From NCBI GenBank assembly GCA_963930775.1, contig OZ005694.1, positions 6,565,054 to 6,629,053 on the forward strand: a stretch of 64,000 nt of DNA. The letters are read 5' to 3'. The number at the start of each line of letters is the position of its first letter. The first letter of the stretch is position 1. The notes under the pieces were generated by a model. It was given only the letters and a program-made list of their open reading frames with translations. It searched no databases and was not told the origin of the DNA. This document shows, piece by piece, positions 44,601-57,067 of the stretch. A program made the translations under genes and the position numbers. Origin of the DNA: Cliona cf. orientalis (taxonomy: Eukaryota > Porifera > Demospongiae > Clionaida > Clionaidae).

Positions 44601-47600
44601 GCAAGGGATAACCTAAAATTTTGATGTAACATGCCTAATATTATGAGCTGGTAAAGGTTGTCAATAATGCTAGTGGCATATGTTTGGCTGCTAGCTATCC
44701 GCAGACTGGAATGCAAAGCCCCATCGAATCAGAATGTAAGATAGACCTATGTCTAGATCTGGTGCAGAGAGTTAGTGATGTGTTTGGCTGATACCACCAA
44801 GAGCCTATAATACAAACTAGGGCTTATGGAGTCTAGATACAATCAAGCAGCATTTCTACTCAATATTTGTTTCCCCATACACACTAAAGCAGATCTATAC
44901 TAATAGATTGCGCAATGTGCGTGCGGGGTATGTGCTCTACAGAGCTCTAGTACATTCAGGTATGCATGTTAGTGTGGGTGATGTTTGTGCTAGATATTGA
45001 CTGATTGCATTTGATTTGCTAGGCTTAAACCTAGCGATATTAAATTCAGGACCTGGTGAAGATCTCGGATGGATGACACCTTATTAGGTATGATCCCCTC
45101 CATCAACAAATTGGAATATTCTTGTGCAATATTATTGATCAAAGCACTCTTATATTTTCAATATACAACACTAAAGAGTGTGGACAACTATTTTTGTGTA
45201 TATTCCTAGGGAAACCCCTGATCCCCCGTTTATTTAACAAACTGATCAATAGTAGAATAGAGTGAAGCACTATCGATAATATAGACCCTCGTAGCTACCA
45301 CAGTGACTATTTACATTCACTACACAAGCCAAGCCAGCATAGCAACATAATATTTATTAGCAATGGTGCAATAGAGTAACAATAGAAATATCATTACATA
45401 TTGCAGCAGTGGCATGCCTCACCAGAACTCAAGTTGAATTTTCAATGAAAGGCACACATACAATACATATCTTCATGAACCACAACCCTCCCAATACCGT
45501 CAAGATGGTGGATAATTTTTGCGGGGTGCTAATTTTCCTTATTTTCGTGGTTGACTTGGCAGTCACGAAATTTTCCCACCCACGAAAAATAATGCCTACG
45601 GTATTAATGCGAGTCCATGATGATGGGCGTGGCCACAAACATCGTGGCAGCATAGCCAACACTTTCCAGTATTAGCAAGCAATAGTAGCCCCTGTTATCC
45701 AGCTGATAGCATCTTCGACACTAATTCTTCTATCTCATGCTATTTGTCCAAGTCTCTGTAGGTATGGCTTAGTAGCAAAGAAGATCGCGAGTGAGATCGA
45801 GTGCGTATACCGATTACATCATTGCTTGTGCAGCAGAGCTACGCCCCTGGACTGGTTGCTATCACGAAATTTAAAGTCACAAAAATTAATTTTGAGGGCC
45901 TTTTCGGACTTTCCATGAAAATTAGCACCCACGAAAATTACTATACATGTAAATCTGGATATGTTCATTATAAAAATATTATTTTCGCAGTCAATGGTGG
46001 CTAATCTTTCGAAAATTAGCGCACGCTATTAACGCTAATGCGGTGAGGGGTTGTTCCTACGAAATTTTTTTATACAAAAATTTATTATACAAAAATTTCG
46101 TTACATGAAAATTTCCAGATCTACAGTACCCACCATATATACAGTATGCTTCAGCCTTGAAGATTACTGAGAACACTGAGAGAGTACAATATCATGTAAA
46201 TTCCTTAAATTATATCTCCAGCCAAGGGTAGTGGTGACTCAATGATGATCATCCTAACAATCACTGCACAAGTGAAATAAATGTACACATAAAGGGAGCT
46301 TAAGCTTACTTACATGTACATTGTACCTCCAAAAACAAATTATAGAGTGCACATCTATATAAATTCATTCATACCCAAAGAATCAATTTCCAGGTTTATA
46401 TCCATCATTGAATCATCTGTGCTTCCTTCAAACTTGATAGTGGGTGGATCAAATCTTGTTCCTCTCATTGTTACCTTGATGTGATAGTCTAGCAGCCGAT
46501 GTTGCAGGTCTTCATGCTCACTCTCCCTCCAAATTTCAGAAGCTTTGATCTATTGAGTACAATAATTACAGCAGATTGGATAAATTTCATACGATATGGG
46601 GGAGGGAGTAACTACCATTGGTTGAGCTTCGAATGCATAGTTAAACGATTACAAATGGTGCTATAAACCCATGATTGTGAATCGCCAAATGGGAAAGCCA
46701 CACCCCATAATAATATTATTATAGAGGTATATGGCTTGTGATGCTGTATGTGGGTGGATGCTAGCTAATAGAACTTAGTCTACTCGAGTGGCAAGATGGC
46801 TAGTCCTTTTTGTTTAAGTGCTGTACATGGTCATCATAATTATTTACTTAACGAAGACTCATAATCAACACCTATACATGTATATGTACAAGCAGAGATC
46901 AAGAATTAACGCGTGCACGTTTGTGATTGCGAGTGTAGTGTGCGCACGCTTGAGCAAAGGGGTATGGTCACGTGAAATAATATTATTGTGTATTCTTTTT
47001 TTCCTATAATTCTTTTGATTACATCTTATATAAACTTGTAATTCACAATCAAAAGAATCTCGCATTCAAAACCCGATCTATGGTATGTGGTAAGCCATCC
47101 ACTTGCACTTTATCCAATATCATTTGATATGTCATTGTTAGCAACCACTCCACAGTTTCACCGGAAATTCAGAGTATAGGGAGGTATTCTTATTCATTTT
47201 TGTCAATGATCAAAGGCTTTCATATTCCTGTATACATTCCACTGACAACATCAAAGGGAAATGAACACAGGTAGAGTGGTGCAGCATCACTTTATTCTGC
47301 CCTAGAGAATCCCTAGACCTTGAAGGATCGCTTACTGATGCATTAGCTATTTAGGCCTACTGCTAAAGTATAATGTAATTGCTATGCTGTAGTATATTCA
47401 TGTGAACCTATAGTCATATTCCCTTGTGCTCCACCTCTTGTTCACATCACCCGTCATTGTTCTCTGGTCCGTTTTGTCTTTGTCTGTGCTAACCCTGTTC
47501 ATTAGTTCCCTACACAGAACCCTGTGCGCTCACTCTATGCAATATTAAACTTGACCTAATTGCTTAAGAACTAACTATTGCCCACTTGTTTGTTGTATGG

Positions 47601-49969
47601 ATTTAGCAGTATACTAGAAATGGATTAGCCAATATCAATCTGATAGCACCTGTTCTAAATGAGCCATGTGACATGCTTCTTAAACAAATATGGCATATAT
47701 AATTTGGGTTCCCATGGAAACATTGAATATCATGCACATGATAGTCTAGCAGCCGATGTTGCAGGTCTTCATGCTCACTCTCCCTCCAAATATCAGAAAG
47801 CTCTAATCTATTGAAAAGGGTAATTATTAACAGCAAAGAAATTATTTCATACAATATACAAGGGAGGGAGTATGTAGCTAGCTATCCACCTGTACTTCAT
47901 CCAATACTTTGATATGCCATTGCTAGCAATCTCCCACCGGCCTCAAGGCTTTTCCACAAATTCAGAGTATAGTATTCTTGTTGATTTTGGCCAAATTAAA
48001 GATCAAAGGCCTTAACATTCCTGACCACATCAAAGGGAAATGACTACAGGTTGAGTGGTGCACCACTGCAGTGCCCCTAGGGAAACCCCAGGAGCATCAA
48101 TTGAAGGGACCAGCCCCTGCTACCGATACATTAACTATTAATTTTAGACGTATACTGCTAGGACCTATCGCTAAAGTGATTGTTATGATTGCAGCTGTTG
48201 TCTGGGCTGTGTATTCATACATGTGAACCAGCAGTCGTGTTTCTCTGTGTTCCGCACCTTGCTCCCATCACCCATCATTATTCTCTTGTCTGTTTTGTCT
48301 GTGCCAGCTCTGTTATTTTATACTTCCCAATTTTATATAGAAACCTGTGTACTCATTGTATACAAGAGCTAACTTTACCTGCTTGTTGTATGGAATTAGC
48401 ATCCACTATAAATTTAATGGACTAGCAAGTACCAATCAGATACATGTAGCACCTGTTTAATACTGTGTATACGTGAAGGGAAACATTCGAATGAAAACTT
48501 TCGTAGATCAGTACGAAGTGAGAATGAAAACTTTCACGGAATGCTATGTATAGGTTGGTGAGGCATGCCTAAATCTGTGGAAAAAACCTTTTGAAGGTTT
48601 TCTCCCATGAAAGTGTCTCACTATACGGTATGCACATACAACTGCTGGGATTGATTTGGGAGCTCCTGATCATGAAAACACATTCACCCCTTTAAATATC
48701 AGTAAATAAATCCATCACCCCTCTTAGTTCCTCGACACATCGACTTTGCGCCCTAGCCTCTAAGATTTCTAAACACAGGTGGCACTTGACATCTACTAGC
48801 TATCCACTGAGACATGTTACCGTTCCATCTTCAGGCTCCACTGCAGTGATGTGTGGGCTCTTCTCTGGCACAATGACTCTTAAAGATCCACCTGAACTGT
48901 CCGTCGAAGCAAATCTAAAATTCTTTATAAAGTATTGCTCGTCATCATCGCCATAGACTTCGTGTTTGCGTCGCAATTTCAAAATCTACAAGTTAAACAT
49001 CAATAAGTAAACAATTCAAGAGCCAACTGAGGAATGCTACTTTACCTTGAGAGCTGTGTAATGAAAATGAGCATCGATGTAGACTTCGTGAATGTCACCG
49101 GATGACTTTACTGACACAACAAGAGAGTAGAGAGCATCAACACTGGCATCAGCTTGCTGTGGTGGACTCTCAACCTGCATGAGAGATACATGTATTTCTT
49201 TTAAAAATTGTATCATCTGATGCTACTCAATATTAGACAAAATTTATCACATGTACTGTATACATAGAAATTTTCACCAATTTCGTCATCTGCTCTCATT
49301 TTAATCCTATGTTAAAACAGAGGATAATATTGTGATGACCTTCACTGCATTTGGCGAAAATTGTTTCTTTTTACAATTCAAAGGTTGGTGAAATTTTTAT
49401 CCAGCAAAAATTTTCACGTACATGGTATAATAAAAATTAATAACAAGAAACGTATGCACATACAGCTGAAAATGTTCCCTCTACAAGCTAGGCGACATTT
49501 TAGTGCTGAACTTTATAATCTGATGATTCTGACAAAATTGTACTGTACATTCTTTTAAGCTCAATTTTGCACCTAGAATTGACACTTGTCAAGTTATAGG
49601 CAGTATGTGCTCTTTGCGACAGGTGAATTCATAACATTGTGTATAATATACAAGTGCACATACATGTATAAGCATAAACAGTGCAATATTATACTATTAT
49701 CATCAGTCAGGGTTTCAAAATTTGGGGTGGAAGCGTGGTAAATGAGTGGGTGTATTTTGCATGCCAAATTCCTTGGGGCATATTAATTTTTTAGGAGAAT
49801 TCCTCCAGATTATCTCAGGTAACTTTTAATCAAAAAGACACGCTATAGTGGTTTGATTTGGTGACTTATGGTGATAATAATAATTATTATGATGCTTAAG
49901 TCAAATTCTTAGGGGGAAGATACATGTAGGGAGTTTGGGGGGAAGCTTCCCCCCGTCCCCCTTCCCCAC

Positions 49970-50001
<32 letters not shown>

Positions 50002-50602
50002 ACTAGATGAAAACCTGTCCATTGAAAAGCTTTTAATAAACATTATCACATAGGGTGGAAGTTATCAAGTAAACCATTCTTATATAGCCATTTTGCATTA
50101 GACGAAAAACTCGTAACAAAAAGGAATCCTCAATTGCTGTACTATGTATGTTACTTACATGAGTGAATGCTGATAGAGAGTCCATAGCTGATGATGTCAT
50201 ACATTCAGCTGCAGTGTTTCTCTGATACAGTGTCCTCTCACCCAGTGACAGCTCAAGAATTTGTTCAGTCCAAAAAAATGTCGTGTTAATCTGGCTGATT
50301 GCTTCTATTAATTCCTGGACAGCCACAGTAGGGAAAAACCACACAGCGATGAACGAGTTGGCAGGTTGCACCAACATAAGGATGGACACGGTAACAAATT
50401 CTGAACGTCGTATTTTGCTGTAGAATCGATTTCGAAAGGAATCCAGCTCCTCCAATGTGTATGACTTGGGATCATCTGCAAACCTCGCTCTCAATATTTT
50501 GTAGTCAATCGGTGGTGCTTCAAGGCCGGGCCAGTGGTTTATCAATTCATCAATAGTAGTAACTTTCTTGAACAACTGCACTTTCCCTGTGTATGATGTC
50601 AT
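41619..50602 (-). CDS. NHR-SOCS protein, unit 3 copy lacking the Death domain
   Basis: Exons with intact splice sites: up to 50602 (50159-50602), 49046-49174, 48821-48985, 46375-46549, 42281-42910 and 41619-41752. From the Met codon at 50600-50602 they give 559 codons with stop, all in phase. Similarity to units 1 and 2 continues a short way upstream (LLQHLVSKFG) and ends near 50660; further upstream the frame hits TGA. The Death domain and first half of the helical module are therefore absent. The NHR (42281-42910) is open but differs from unit 1 in its central part. The SOCS exon ends WYFDE. It could be a working short adaptor or a decaying copy without promoter; I cannot tell. Confidence 0.6.
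43209..44953 (+). repeat. GCGC-ended repeat in unit 3, split by another element
   Basis: It opens CCCCGTGCGCATGCGCAAAG and closes GGGGTATGTGCTCTACAGAG. Removing 43503-44637 leaves a normal-looking copy. Located in the intron before the NHR exon. Confidence 0.6.
43503..44637. mobile_element. TAGGCATGT-ended element inserted in a repeat
   Basis: Tips TAGGCATGT and ACATGCCTA. ATATTAT flanks both sides (43496-43502 and 44638-44644), a 7-bp duplication. A 69-residue frame inside shows no recognised motif. Non-autonomous as far as I can see. Confidence 0.65.
47741..47816 (-). pseudogene. Duplicated fragment of the beta-region exon
   Basis: Repeats the 5' part of the exon at 46375-46549 (SDIWRESEHEDLQHRLLDYHV), but one extra T shifts it out of phase with its acceptor site, and the 3' part is missing. 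It is the exonic piece of the internal 1.2 kb duplication. Confidence 0.6.
49708..50016. mobile_element. CAGGGTTTC-type element, unit 3 copy, internally deleted
   Basis: Left tip CAGGGTTTCAAAATTTGGGG and right tip GATGAAAACCTG. Much of the body present in units 1 and 2 is missing, and a poly-C run of about 25 precedes the right tip. Confidence 0.55.
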
Positions 50603-50660
50603 TTCTTGCTTTAGCCCTTGACTGCCAAATTTCGAAACGAGATGCTGGAGCAGTTGTAGC

Positions 50661-51220
50661 GTGCCGGTGTAGTGGCTCCGTGCTGGAATGGCTCGGCCGC
50701 ATCATTAACTCCGCGATCACGGAATTACCGAATACTTTGACGACCCCTTCCATATGCGTAAACTTAACTGGCAGGAATATTCGCTACGCACATTAAAGAA
50801 GTGCGCAGGAATATTCGCTACGCACATTTAAAAAGTGCGCGCATTTAAAAAAATGTAATAATTATAGCCTGCGTGATGACCACCAGATATAATACAACAA
50901 TGCTTGCTGGAGCATACATAATAATTATATAAATATACATAATAATAATATTATCATAATACATATTACCGGTATTAAAAATCTCAGCTATATTATATCT
51001 GGCTTATACAGCATAAAATAAAGTTCATGATTTACAGTGAATGATGTTCTCTACTGCAGGTTATTGAAGTCACTTTGTCATCAGAAACTGATGTGCATTA
51101 TAATTATCATGAATAGTATAGCTAGTATTACAGTCAAAATAAACATTAAAACACCAGTATGATAATAATATTATAATATTATTATGGTATTATTATATTA
51201 TATAGCTACAACTACATATA
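50661..51220. other. Unit 3 breakpoint and AT-rich non-coding stretch
   Basis: Beyond the break, a 37-bp block with GGAATATTCGCTACGCACAT occurs twice in tandem (about 50773-50850). The rest is AT-rich without a gene. Confidence 0.45.
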
Positions 51221-51831
51221 CAGTGGAACCCCTCTAAAGCGGACACCATTGGGACCAAAAATTTTGTCCGCTCTAGTGAGGTGTCCTTAGCTCAGGGGTT
51301 AGTGGTTGACCATGCCCCTCCTACAATCGCAGCCAGCTATGATAAAGCACTACTGAAGACGACGAAAAAGACCGCATTGATGACAGATCTGTCAACTGTT
51401 AATGTGTTATTTTGTTTGTGTTTACTATTGTTTTGTGCTAGCTAGTGGTAATTTTAAGTGGATACTCGACTTGTATTAGCTATTGCTATTTCTTGTATCC
51501 TATTAAATGTTATATTGGAAACTGACAGCTCCTAAGTAGGAATTTGAGACACTGTAATATTTAGGTTTTACTGTAGTTACTGGTTGCTGAAACCGACCGA
51601 TTTTAATGATGGGTGTGACCTAACTGTCCGTTATGCGAGGTTGTTCACTACTACGCAGGCTCAAATGGGACCAAAATTAGTGTCTGTTATACAGAGTAAC
51701 AGGGTGTCCGCTGTTAAGAGGGTTTGAATATATTATTGAAGTCTATGGAAATACAATCCGGACATTCAGAATTGTCCGTTATATCGCAGGTGTCCGCCGT
51801 TGAGGGGTGTCCGTTAAGCGGGGTTCCACTG
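51221..51831. mobile_element. CAGTGGAACCCC-type (pogo-like) MITE, best copy
   Basis: Tips CAGTGGAACCCCTCTAAAGC and CAGTGGAACCCCGCTTAACG (complement). TA flanks at 51219-51220 and 51832-51833. Internally GTCCGCTNT blocks repeat. The cleanest member of the family also seen in units 1 and 2. Confidence 0.8.
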
Positions 51832-52199
51832 TACATACTAATGGACAAAATGATGCATATCAGAATTAAAATTTAATAATTTTCTCTGCTGAAGGTTATC
51901 AAAGTCAATATGTCATCAGGAACCAGTGTGCCTGTACATTCAAAGATAAAACTATGACAATGTTAACATCAAATAGCTACACATTACATCCCCAGTAGTA
52001 ATTTACTTTTTTGTGATATTAGGTATAATTATGATGAAACCTATAACTCAGAAGTAATTATGAGAAAACTCAGGGCCTCGATGGAGCATATCTATGATTA
52101 AATCTTGAAAATCAAGTGTGTATCTATAAGCTGCATGTTATTATCTCTGGCCAGTTAGGCTGGTCAAACTTCATGCATTCCCTATTAGATCACCTCCAT

Positions 52200-53400
52200 G
52201 CCCAAATGGCTCTATATACACAGTACACATGCTAAGAAATCAGTTCCATGTCCAAATGGCTCTTTGCGTAGCACACATACTAAGATATTAGCTCCATGCC
52301 CAGAATCTGATGGCTCTATATACACAGAACATATGCTAAGAGATCATCTCTTTGCCGCTTCGTAGAATATGCAAAACCAACATCTAACTATTTTGGTAGC
52401 AGTCACTACTGACCCGTTAACATGCATACTAATGACCCTTTATCACCTCTAACTATCCCAAAATTTGGGGTTGAAGATTATGTTGCTATGGTAGCTGCTA
52501 CTGAATGCTAAGAGATCAGCTCCATGCACAAATGGCCCAACTCACAGTACTCATACTAAGAGATCACCTCCATGTTTAAATTGCTCTATATACACAGTAC
52601 GCATACTAAGAGATCAGCTCCATGCCCAAATGGCTCAACACACAGTACACGTGCTAAGAAATCAGTTCCATGTCCAAATGGCTCAACACACAGTACACGT
52701 GCTAAGAAATGAGCTCCATGCCCAAATGGCTCAACACACAGTACACATGCTAAGAAATCAGCTCCATGCCCAAATGGCTCTTTATACACAGTACGCATAC
52801 TAAGAGATCAGCTCCATGCCCAAATGGCTCAACACACAGTACACATGCTAAGAAATCAGTTCCATGTTCAAATGGCTCAACACACAGTACACATGCATGC
52901 TAAGAAATCAAATGGCTCAACACACAGTACACGTGCTAAGAGATCACCTCCATGCCCAAATGGCTCAACACACAGTACACGTGCTAAGAAATCAGCTCCA
53001 TGCACAAATGGCTCAACACACAGTACACGTGCTAAGAAATCAGCTCCATGCCCAAATGGCACAACACACAGTACACATGCTAAGAAATCAGTTCCATGCT
53101 CAAATGGCTCAACACACAGTACACATGCTAAGAAATCAAATGGCTCAACACACAGTACACGTGCCAAGAGATCACCTCCATGCCCAAATGGCTCAACACA
53201 CAGTACACGTGCTAAGAGATCAGCTCCATGCCCAAATGGCTCAACACACAGTACACGTGCTAAGAAATCAGCTCCATGCACAAATGGCTCAACACACAGT
53301 ACACATGCTAAGAAACCACCTTCATGCCCAAATGGCTCTATATAGTTATACTACTAAAAGATCACCTCCATGTCACCAAATGGCTCCTTACACAGAACAC
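52200..53400 (+). repeat. 48-bp minisatellite, forward array
   Basis: About 20 units of a 48-bp repeat whose core is CTCCATGCCCAAATGGCTCA followed by ACACACAGTACACGTGCTAA. Spacing is exactly 48 bp over most of 52870-53329. Shorter units of about 40 and 36 bp at 52870-52910 and 53101-53137 mark two successive higher-order blocks of about 230 bp. Units include CACGTG or CACATG. Because 48 is a multiple of three, open frames of 134-198 residues appear on both strands; I regard them as artefacts. Units become diverged and spaced toward 52200. Confidence 0.8.
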
Positions 53401-53572
53401 ATTCGACAAATTATTTGCACTCTATTATACACACAAACACACAATGTCATAACTATGTAAATATACATTCAAATAAAGGTTTGATCATCTGTTCTGATTA
53501 GAGTATGTCTGCCATTGTATAGCAATATATACCCGGTATAGCAGGAATTGTTTTGGTCCAAATTTTTTATTA

Positions 53573-54017
53573 TCGTATTGCCTCTAATTTAACGGACATC
53601 TCTAATTATCCGGACACCATTTTGAATTATTTGTTTACCTCTAATTACACCGGACAGTCAATGAAGTTTGAATTTTTGTTGTTCTAATTATTATCCGGAT
53701 ATCGTTGGACAGCTCGTGCTAGCGTGGTACTGATCGAGCAAAATTTGCAATGGACAGCTGCTTCTTTGGTGGTACTGAAAGAGGCGAGTTGTTTTCTTTC
53801 CCACCATGAACAGGGAGTTCCAGGTACCGTCTCATTTTCTCAATCTCTACAGCTGCTCGATCGCACATTCATTTGACCGAATGCATGCACATGCGTGAAA
53901 GCGTGTTCTAATTTATCGGACACTTCAAACGCTGACTATTTTCGTGTGCTCTAATTATAGCGGACATTGGCCAAAATAATTATTTTTCTGGTGTCTGTTA
54001 AATTAGAGGTAATACGG
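53573..54017. mobile_element. CCGTA-type MITE, family D
   Basis: Tips TCGTATTGCCTCTAATTTAA and CCGTATTACCTCTAATTTAA (complement), with TA on each side. The motif TCTAATTA...CGGACA is repeated several times inside each arm. Confidence 0.7.
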
Positions 54018-54399
54018 TATACCTAGCCATAAAGCCCACAGAATACAATTTGTATGCTAGAATTACTAGAACACCCATGCAGCTCACCTACATGTATATA
54101 TGGCCTATAGCATAGCATGGTGATCTCTCCAGACTTCTGTTTCGATTAACGACTGATCATAAGCTATTAATAATACACAATTCTAGCTATTATTAAATGC
54201 TAATACAAAACTTTCAGCTACTACGGTGTAAGTTTATACCCCTGCAACCGTCAACATTCATGACCAATCTCCTCCACATCCACAGAATATACACTTTAAA
54301 TATACACAGGCTCAACCATTTTTAATTAAAGCTCACCTTGATTTCGGAAAGAGTCACTTGCTAGTGATCCAGAATATTAAATGGCTGGACGGCAAAAAG
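54018..54399. other. Non-coding stretch
   Basis: Nothing recognised. Confidence 0.3.
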
Positions 54400-54945
54400 C
54401 ATTTGCCGCCTCGTGACAGATAGGACGAGGAGAAAATGGAGGTGGGGGATACACAAATCGGCTTCCTGCATGGCGAGATTCTCGGGAAGACCGCTCAGTA
54501 TGGCTGCCGGCCTGAAGAGCCATCGCCTGACTCACTCCCACCAACGATATCTTCCTCTCGTATATGGCATAGTCGCTATGATAGACTCTATAGCTGGTTG
54601 GTCGAAAATCAAGCTTCAACGAGTGTAGCTAGCAAAACACACTGAGCTAGTGCTGATTGCGCAATGTTCCAAGTTCCCAAGTCTGTGCGCGTGCGCGTGC
54701 GCGTGGGGGTACCCCCGGCCCCTCGCAGGGACTGCGCGCGCAGGATAAAATTAATGGCCATTAATAAACTGTCTACCAGACATGGTATATAGTTAATTAT
54801 TACTTTCAAACTGATGGATGTCACCTGAAATTGTCCATTATTTCCACGGATTGGCACAAATCTATCTTCCGGGGAGCTCGAGGGTATATAATTATAGTGT
54901 TCGGGATTAACATGGCAGAAGATGTTCTTTTTAACGAGGTACCAA
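54400..54945 (+). other. GC-richer island with possible first exons
   Basis: This is less AT-rich than its surroundings and lies between the two opposed minisatellite arrays. Two plus-strand starts look possible. One is ATG at 54436 in a good context (AAAATGG), opening a 69-residue frame that ends SVASKTH. The other is ATG at about 54911, giving MAEDVLFNE directly followed by GTACCA, which could be a donor site. No second exon or homology was found. A GC dinucleotide-rich run GCGCGTGCGCGTGCGCG lies near 54687. It may be a promoter region or nothing. Confidence 0.25.
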
Positions 54946-55349
54946 TACTCATGTCGTAATATTAATTAATATTATGCTTCACTTAGAGCTTCAATATTAT
55001 CAAAGTTCCTTACTTATAATACAGGCAATGGTAACACTTTGCTAATGAAAAAATTTAATCTCCAATATAAAGATTCTAATAGCTTTTCATTTGGAAAGAA
55101 AGTAGCTATATCTGGGGCCTGGGATCAGATTAGGCATTTATAAGAGTTCTGTTTTCTTGATGTTGTTGTTGTTGTTTTTTGCAATTAATCATGATTCTAT
55201 ATATAGAGAGAGCTGGATGAACTATACATGATAATTATTGCTACAGCAGTTTCATTAATAGCTAATTATTTTTACAGAGACACATGTGCCTAGTTTAAAG
55301 TTAGACGAATAGTATAGGCATGCATGGAGGTATTATAATAATATTATTA
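54946..55349. other. AT-rich non-coding stretch
   Basis: Nothing recognised. Confidence 0.3.
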
Positions 55350-56640
55350 TGATTGTATACTGTGTGTTGAGCCATTTGGGCATGGAGCTGAGCTCTTAGT
55401 ATACTTGCAAGTACTTTGTATAGAGCCATTTGGCCATGGAGGTGAATCAGATCTCTTAGTATGTAGTATTATACACTGAGTGTATGGAGCCATTTGGGCA
55501 TGCATGGAGGTATATATAGTCTCTTAGTATTATATGATCGCATAATATTATGTGCATGTATAGAGCCATTTTGGCATGGAGGTGATCTTTTGGTATTACA
55601 TGTATTATTATGATTGTATAATATTATTATTGTGTGTTGCTCGAGCCATTCGGGCATGGAGCTGATCTCTTGGTATTATGATTGTATAGCTACAGTAACT
55701 GTGCATGTGTTAAGCCATTTGGGCATGGAGGTGGTCTCTTGGTATTATATAATTTATTATGATCAGTGGTTTCGCCAGGGGGGTGCATGTGGGTTCATTT
55801 GCACCCAATCCATGCACCTGTGCACCCCATCCTATTCATGACATTGTGTAGTTTTGTTGAGCCTGTCACAGTATGCAAATTTTACTACAGCCAGTGATAC
55901 ATGTAATATGTCATCACTACATATAATAATTTTTTTCTATATAATATAGTACTAGCTGTAACATAGCTATAGGTACTTGTAGTACACTCTTCTGCTAGCT
56001 TTAATTTATGCATCCACCTGTGCGGTTACTTTCGATAACTTGCACCCAGTTAAATAATTGCCTAGAGACGCCACAAATTATGATCGTATAGCTACTGTGT
56101 GTTGAGCCATTTGCGATGGGTATGGAGCTGATCTCTTAGTATAATATTCATTGAGTACTTTGTATAAAGCCATTTGGGCATGGAGGTAATCTCTTAATTA
56201 GTATAAATTAAATATTAATGAGTACTTTATAAGGAGCCATTTGGCCATAGAGGTGATCTCTTATTAATTAGTATGATTGTATTATATAGCTACAGTGTAT
56301 GGAGCCATTAGTATCATTGCATACTGTGCATAGAGCCATTTGGGCATGAATGTGATCTCTTGGTAAACTATGCGTACTGCATATTGAGCCATTTGGGCAT
56401 GGAGGTATAATCTCTTGGTATTATAAATCCTGTGTGTTGAGCCATTTGGGCATGGAGCTGATCTCTTAGCATATTCATGCATGTGTACTTTATATAGAGC
56501 CATTTGGGCATGGAGGTGATATCTTAGCATGTGTACTTTGTATAGAGCCATTTGGGCATGGAGCTGATTTCTTAGCACGTGTACTGTGTATTGAGCCATT
56601 TGGGCATGGAGGTGATCTCTTAGCACGTGTACTGTGTATA
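55350..56640 (-). repeat. 48-bp minisatellite, inverted and loosened array
   Basis: About 15 units with core GAGCCATTTGGGCATGGAGC and GATCTCTTAG, which is the complement of the 52.2-53.4 kb repeat. Here units are separated by variable AT-rich spacers, and a 300-bp interruption spans about 55760-56090. The most regular part is 56380-56640. With the forward array it makes a large inverted structure around 53.4-55.35 kb. Confidence 0.75.
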
Positions 56641-57067
56641 GATATCTCATCTAATGTCTATAATATGCATGCAGACCAACCATGTATAACGAAGATGTAT
56701 ACTGTATAGGCCTAGCTAGTATATAATTAATAGCTATATCTGCTTTGATTGGTATAATTACCGGGTAATCACACACTTCTGAGTACAATTAAGGCAGTAA
56801 TCAGTACTGAGCTCTTATACTTGTACGAGTATGGCCAGTATAAAAGCACGAGTGACAGCGAGTGCTATTTAATTTGGCTATACAAGTACAAGGCTTAGCA
56901 TACGATTATACTGTTGCTGCCCTACTGATTGTACAAGGATTAAAACATGTGATTAATTAGCTGTGACAAATACAGCAATTAATTTTGATTGACTACTGAC
57001 AGGCATCTATATCTCATAGTCACCTAATATACAACCTTTGCCCTCCGGCTCTTAGCAATACAAAGCC
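56641..57067. other. Non-coding stretch
   Basis: No gene or defined repeat seen. Confidence 0.35.

Larger units (their letters stand above)
40720..50660. repeat. Segmental duplication unit 3 (5'-truncated)
   Basis: Collinear with units 1 and 2 from the 3' flank to the middle of the helical exon, where similarity stops abruptly near 50660. It contains an internal tandem duplication of about 1.2 kb (46.55-47.7 versus 47.74-48.46 kb). Confidence 0.8.

Noticed and set aside
52824-53460. Open frames of 134-198 residues on both strands, repeating about every 16 residues
   Set aside because: They come from a 48-bp tandem repeat, whose length keeps several frames open at once. No start context, splice site or non-repetitive part supports a protein.
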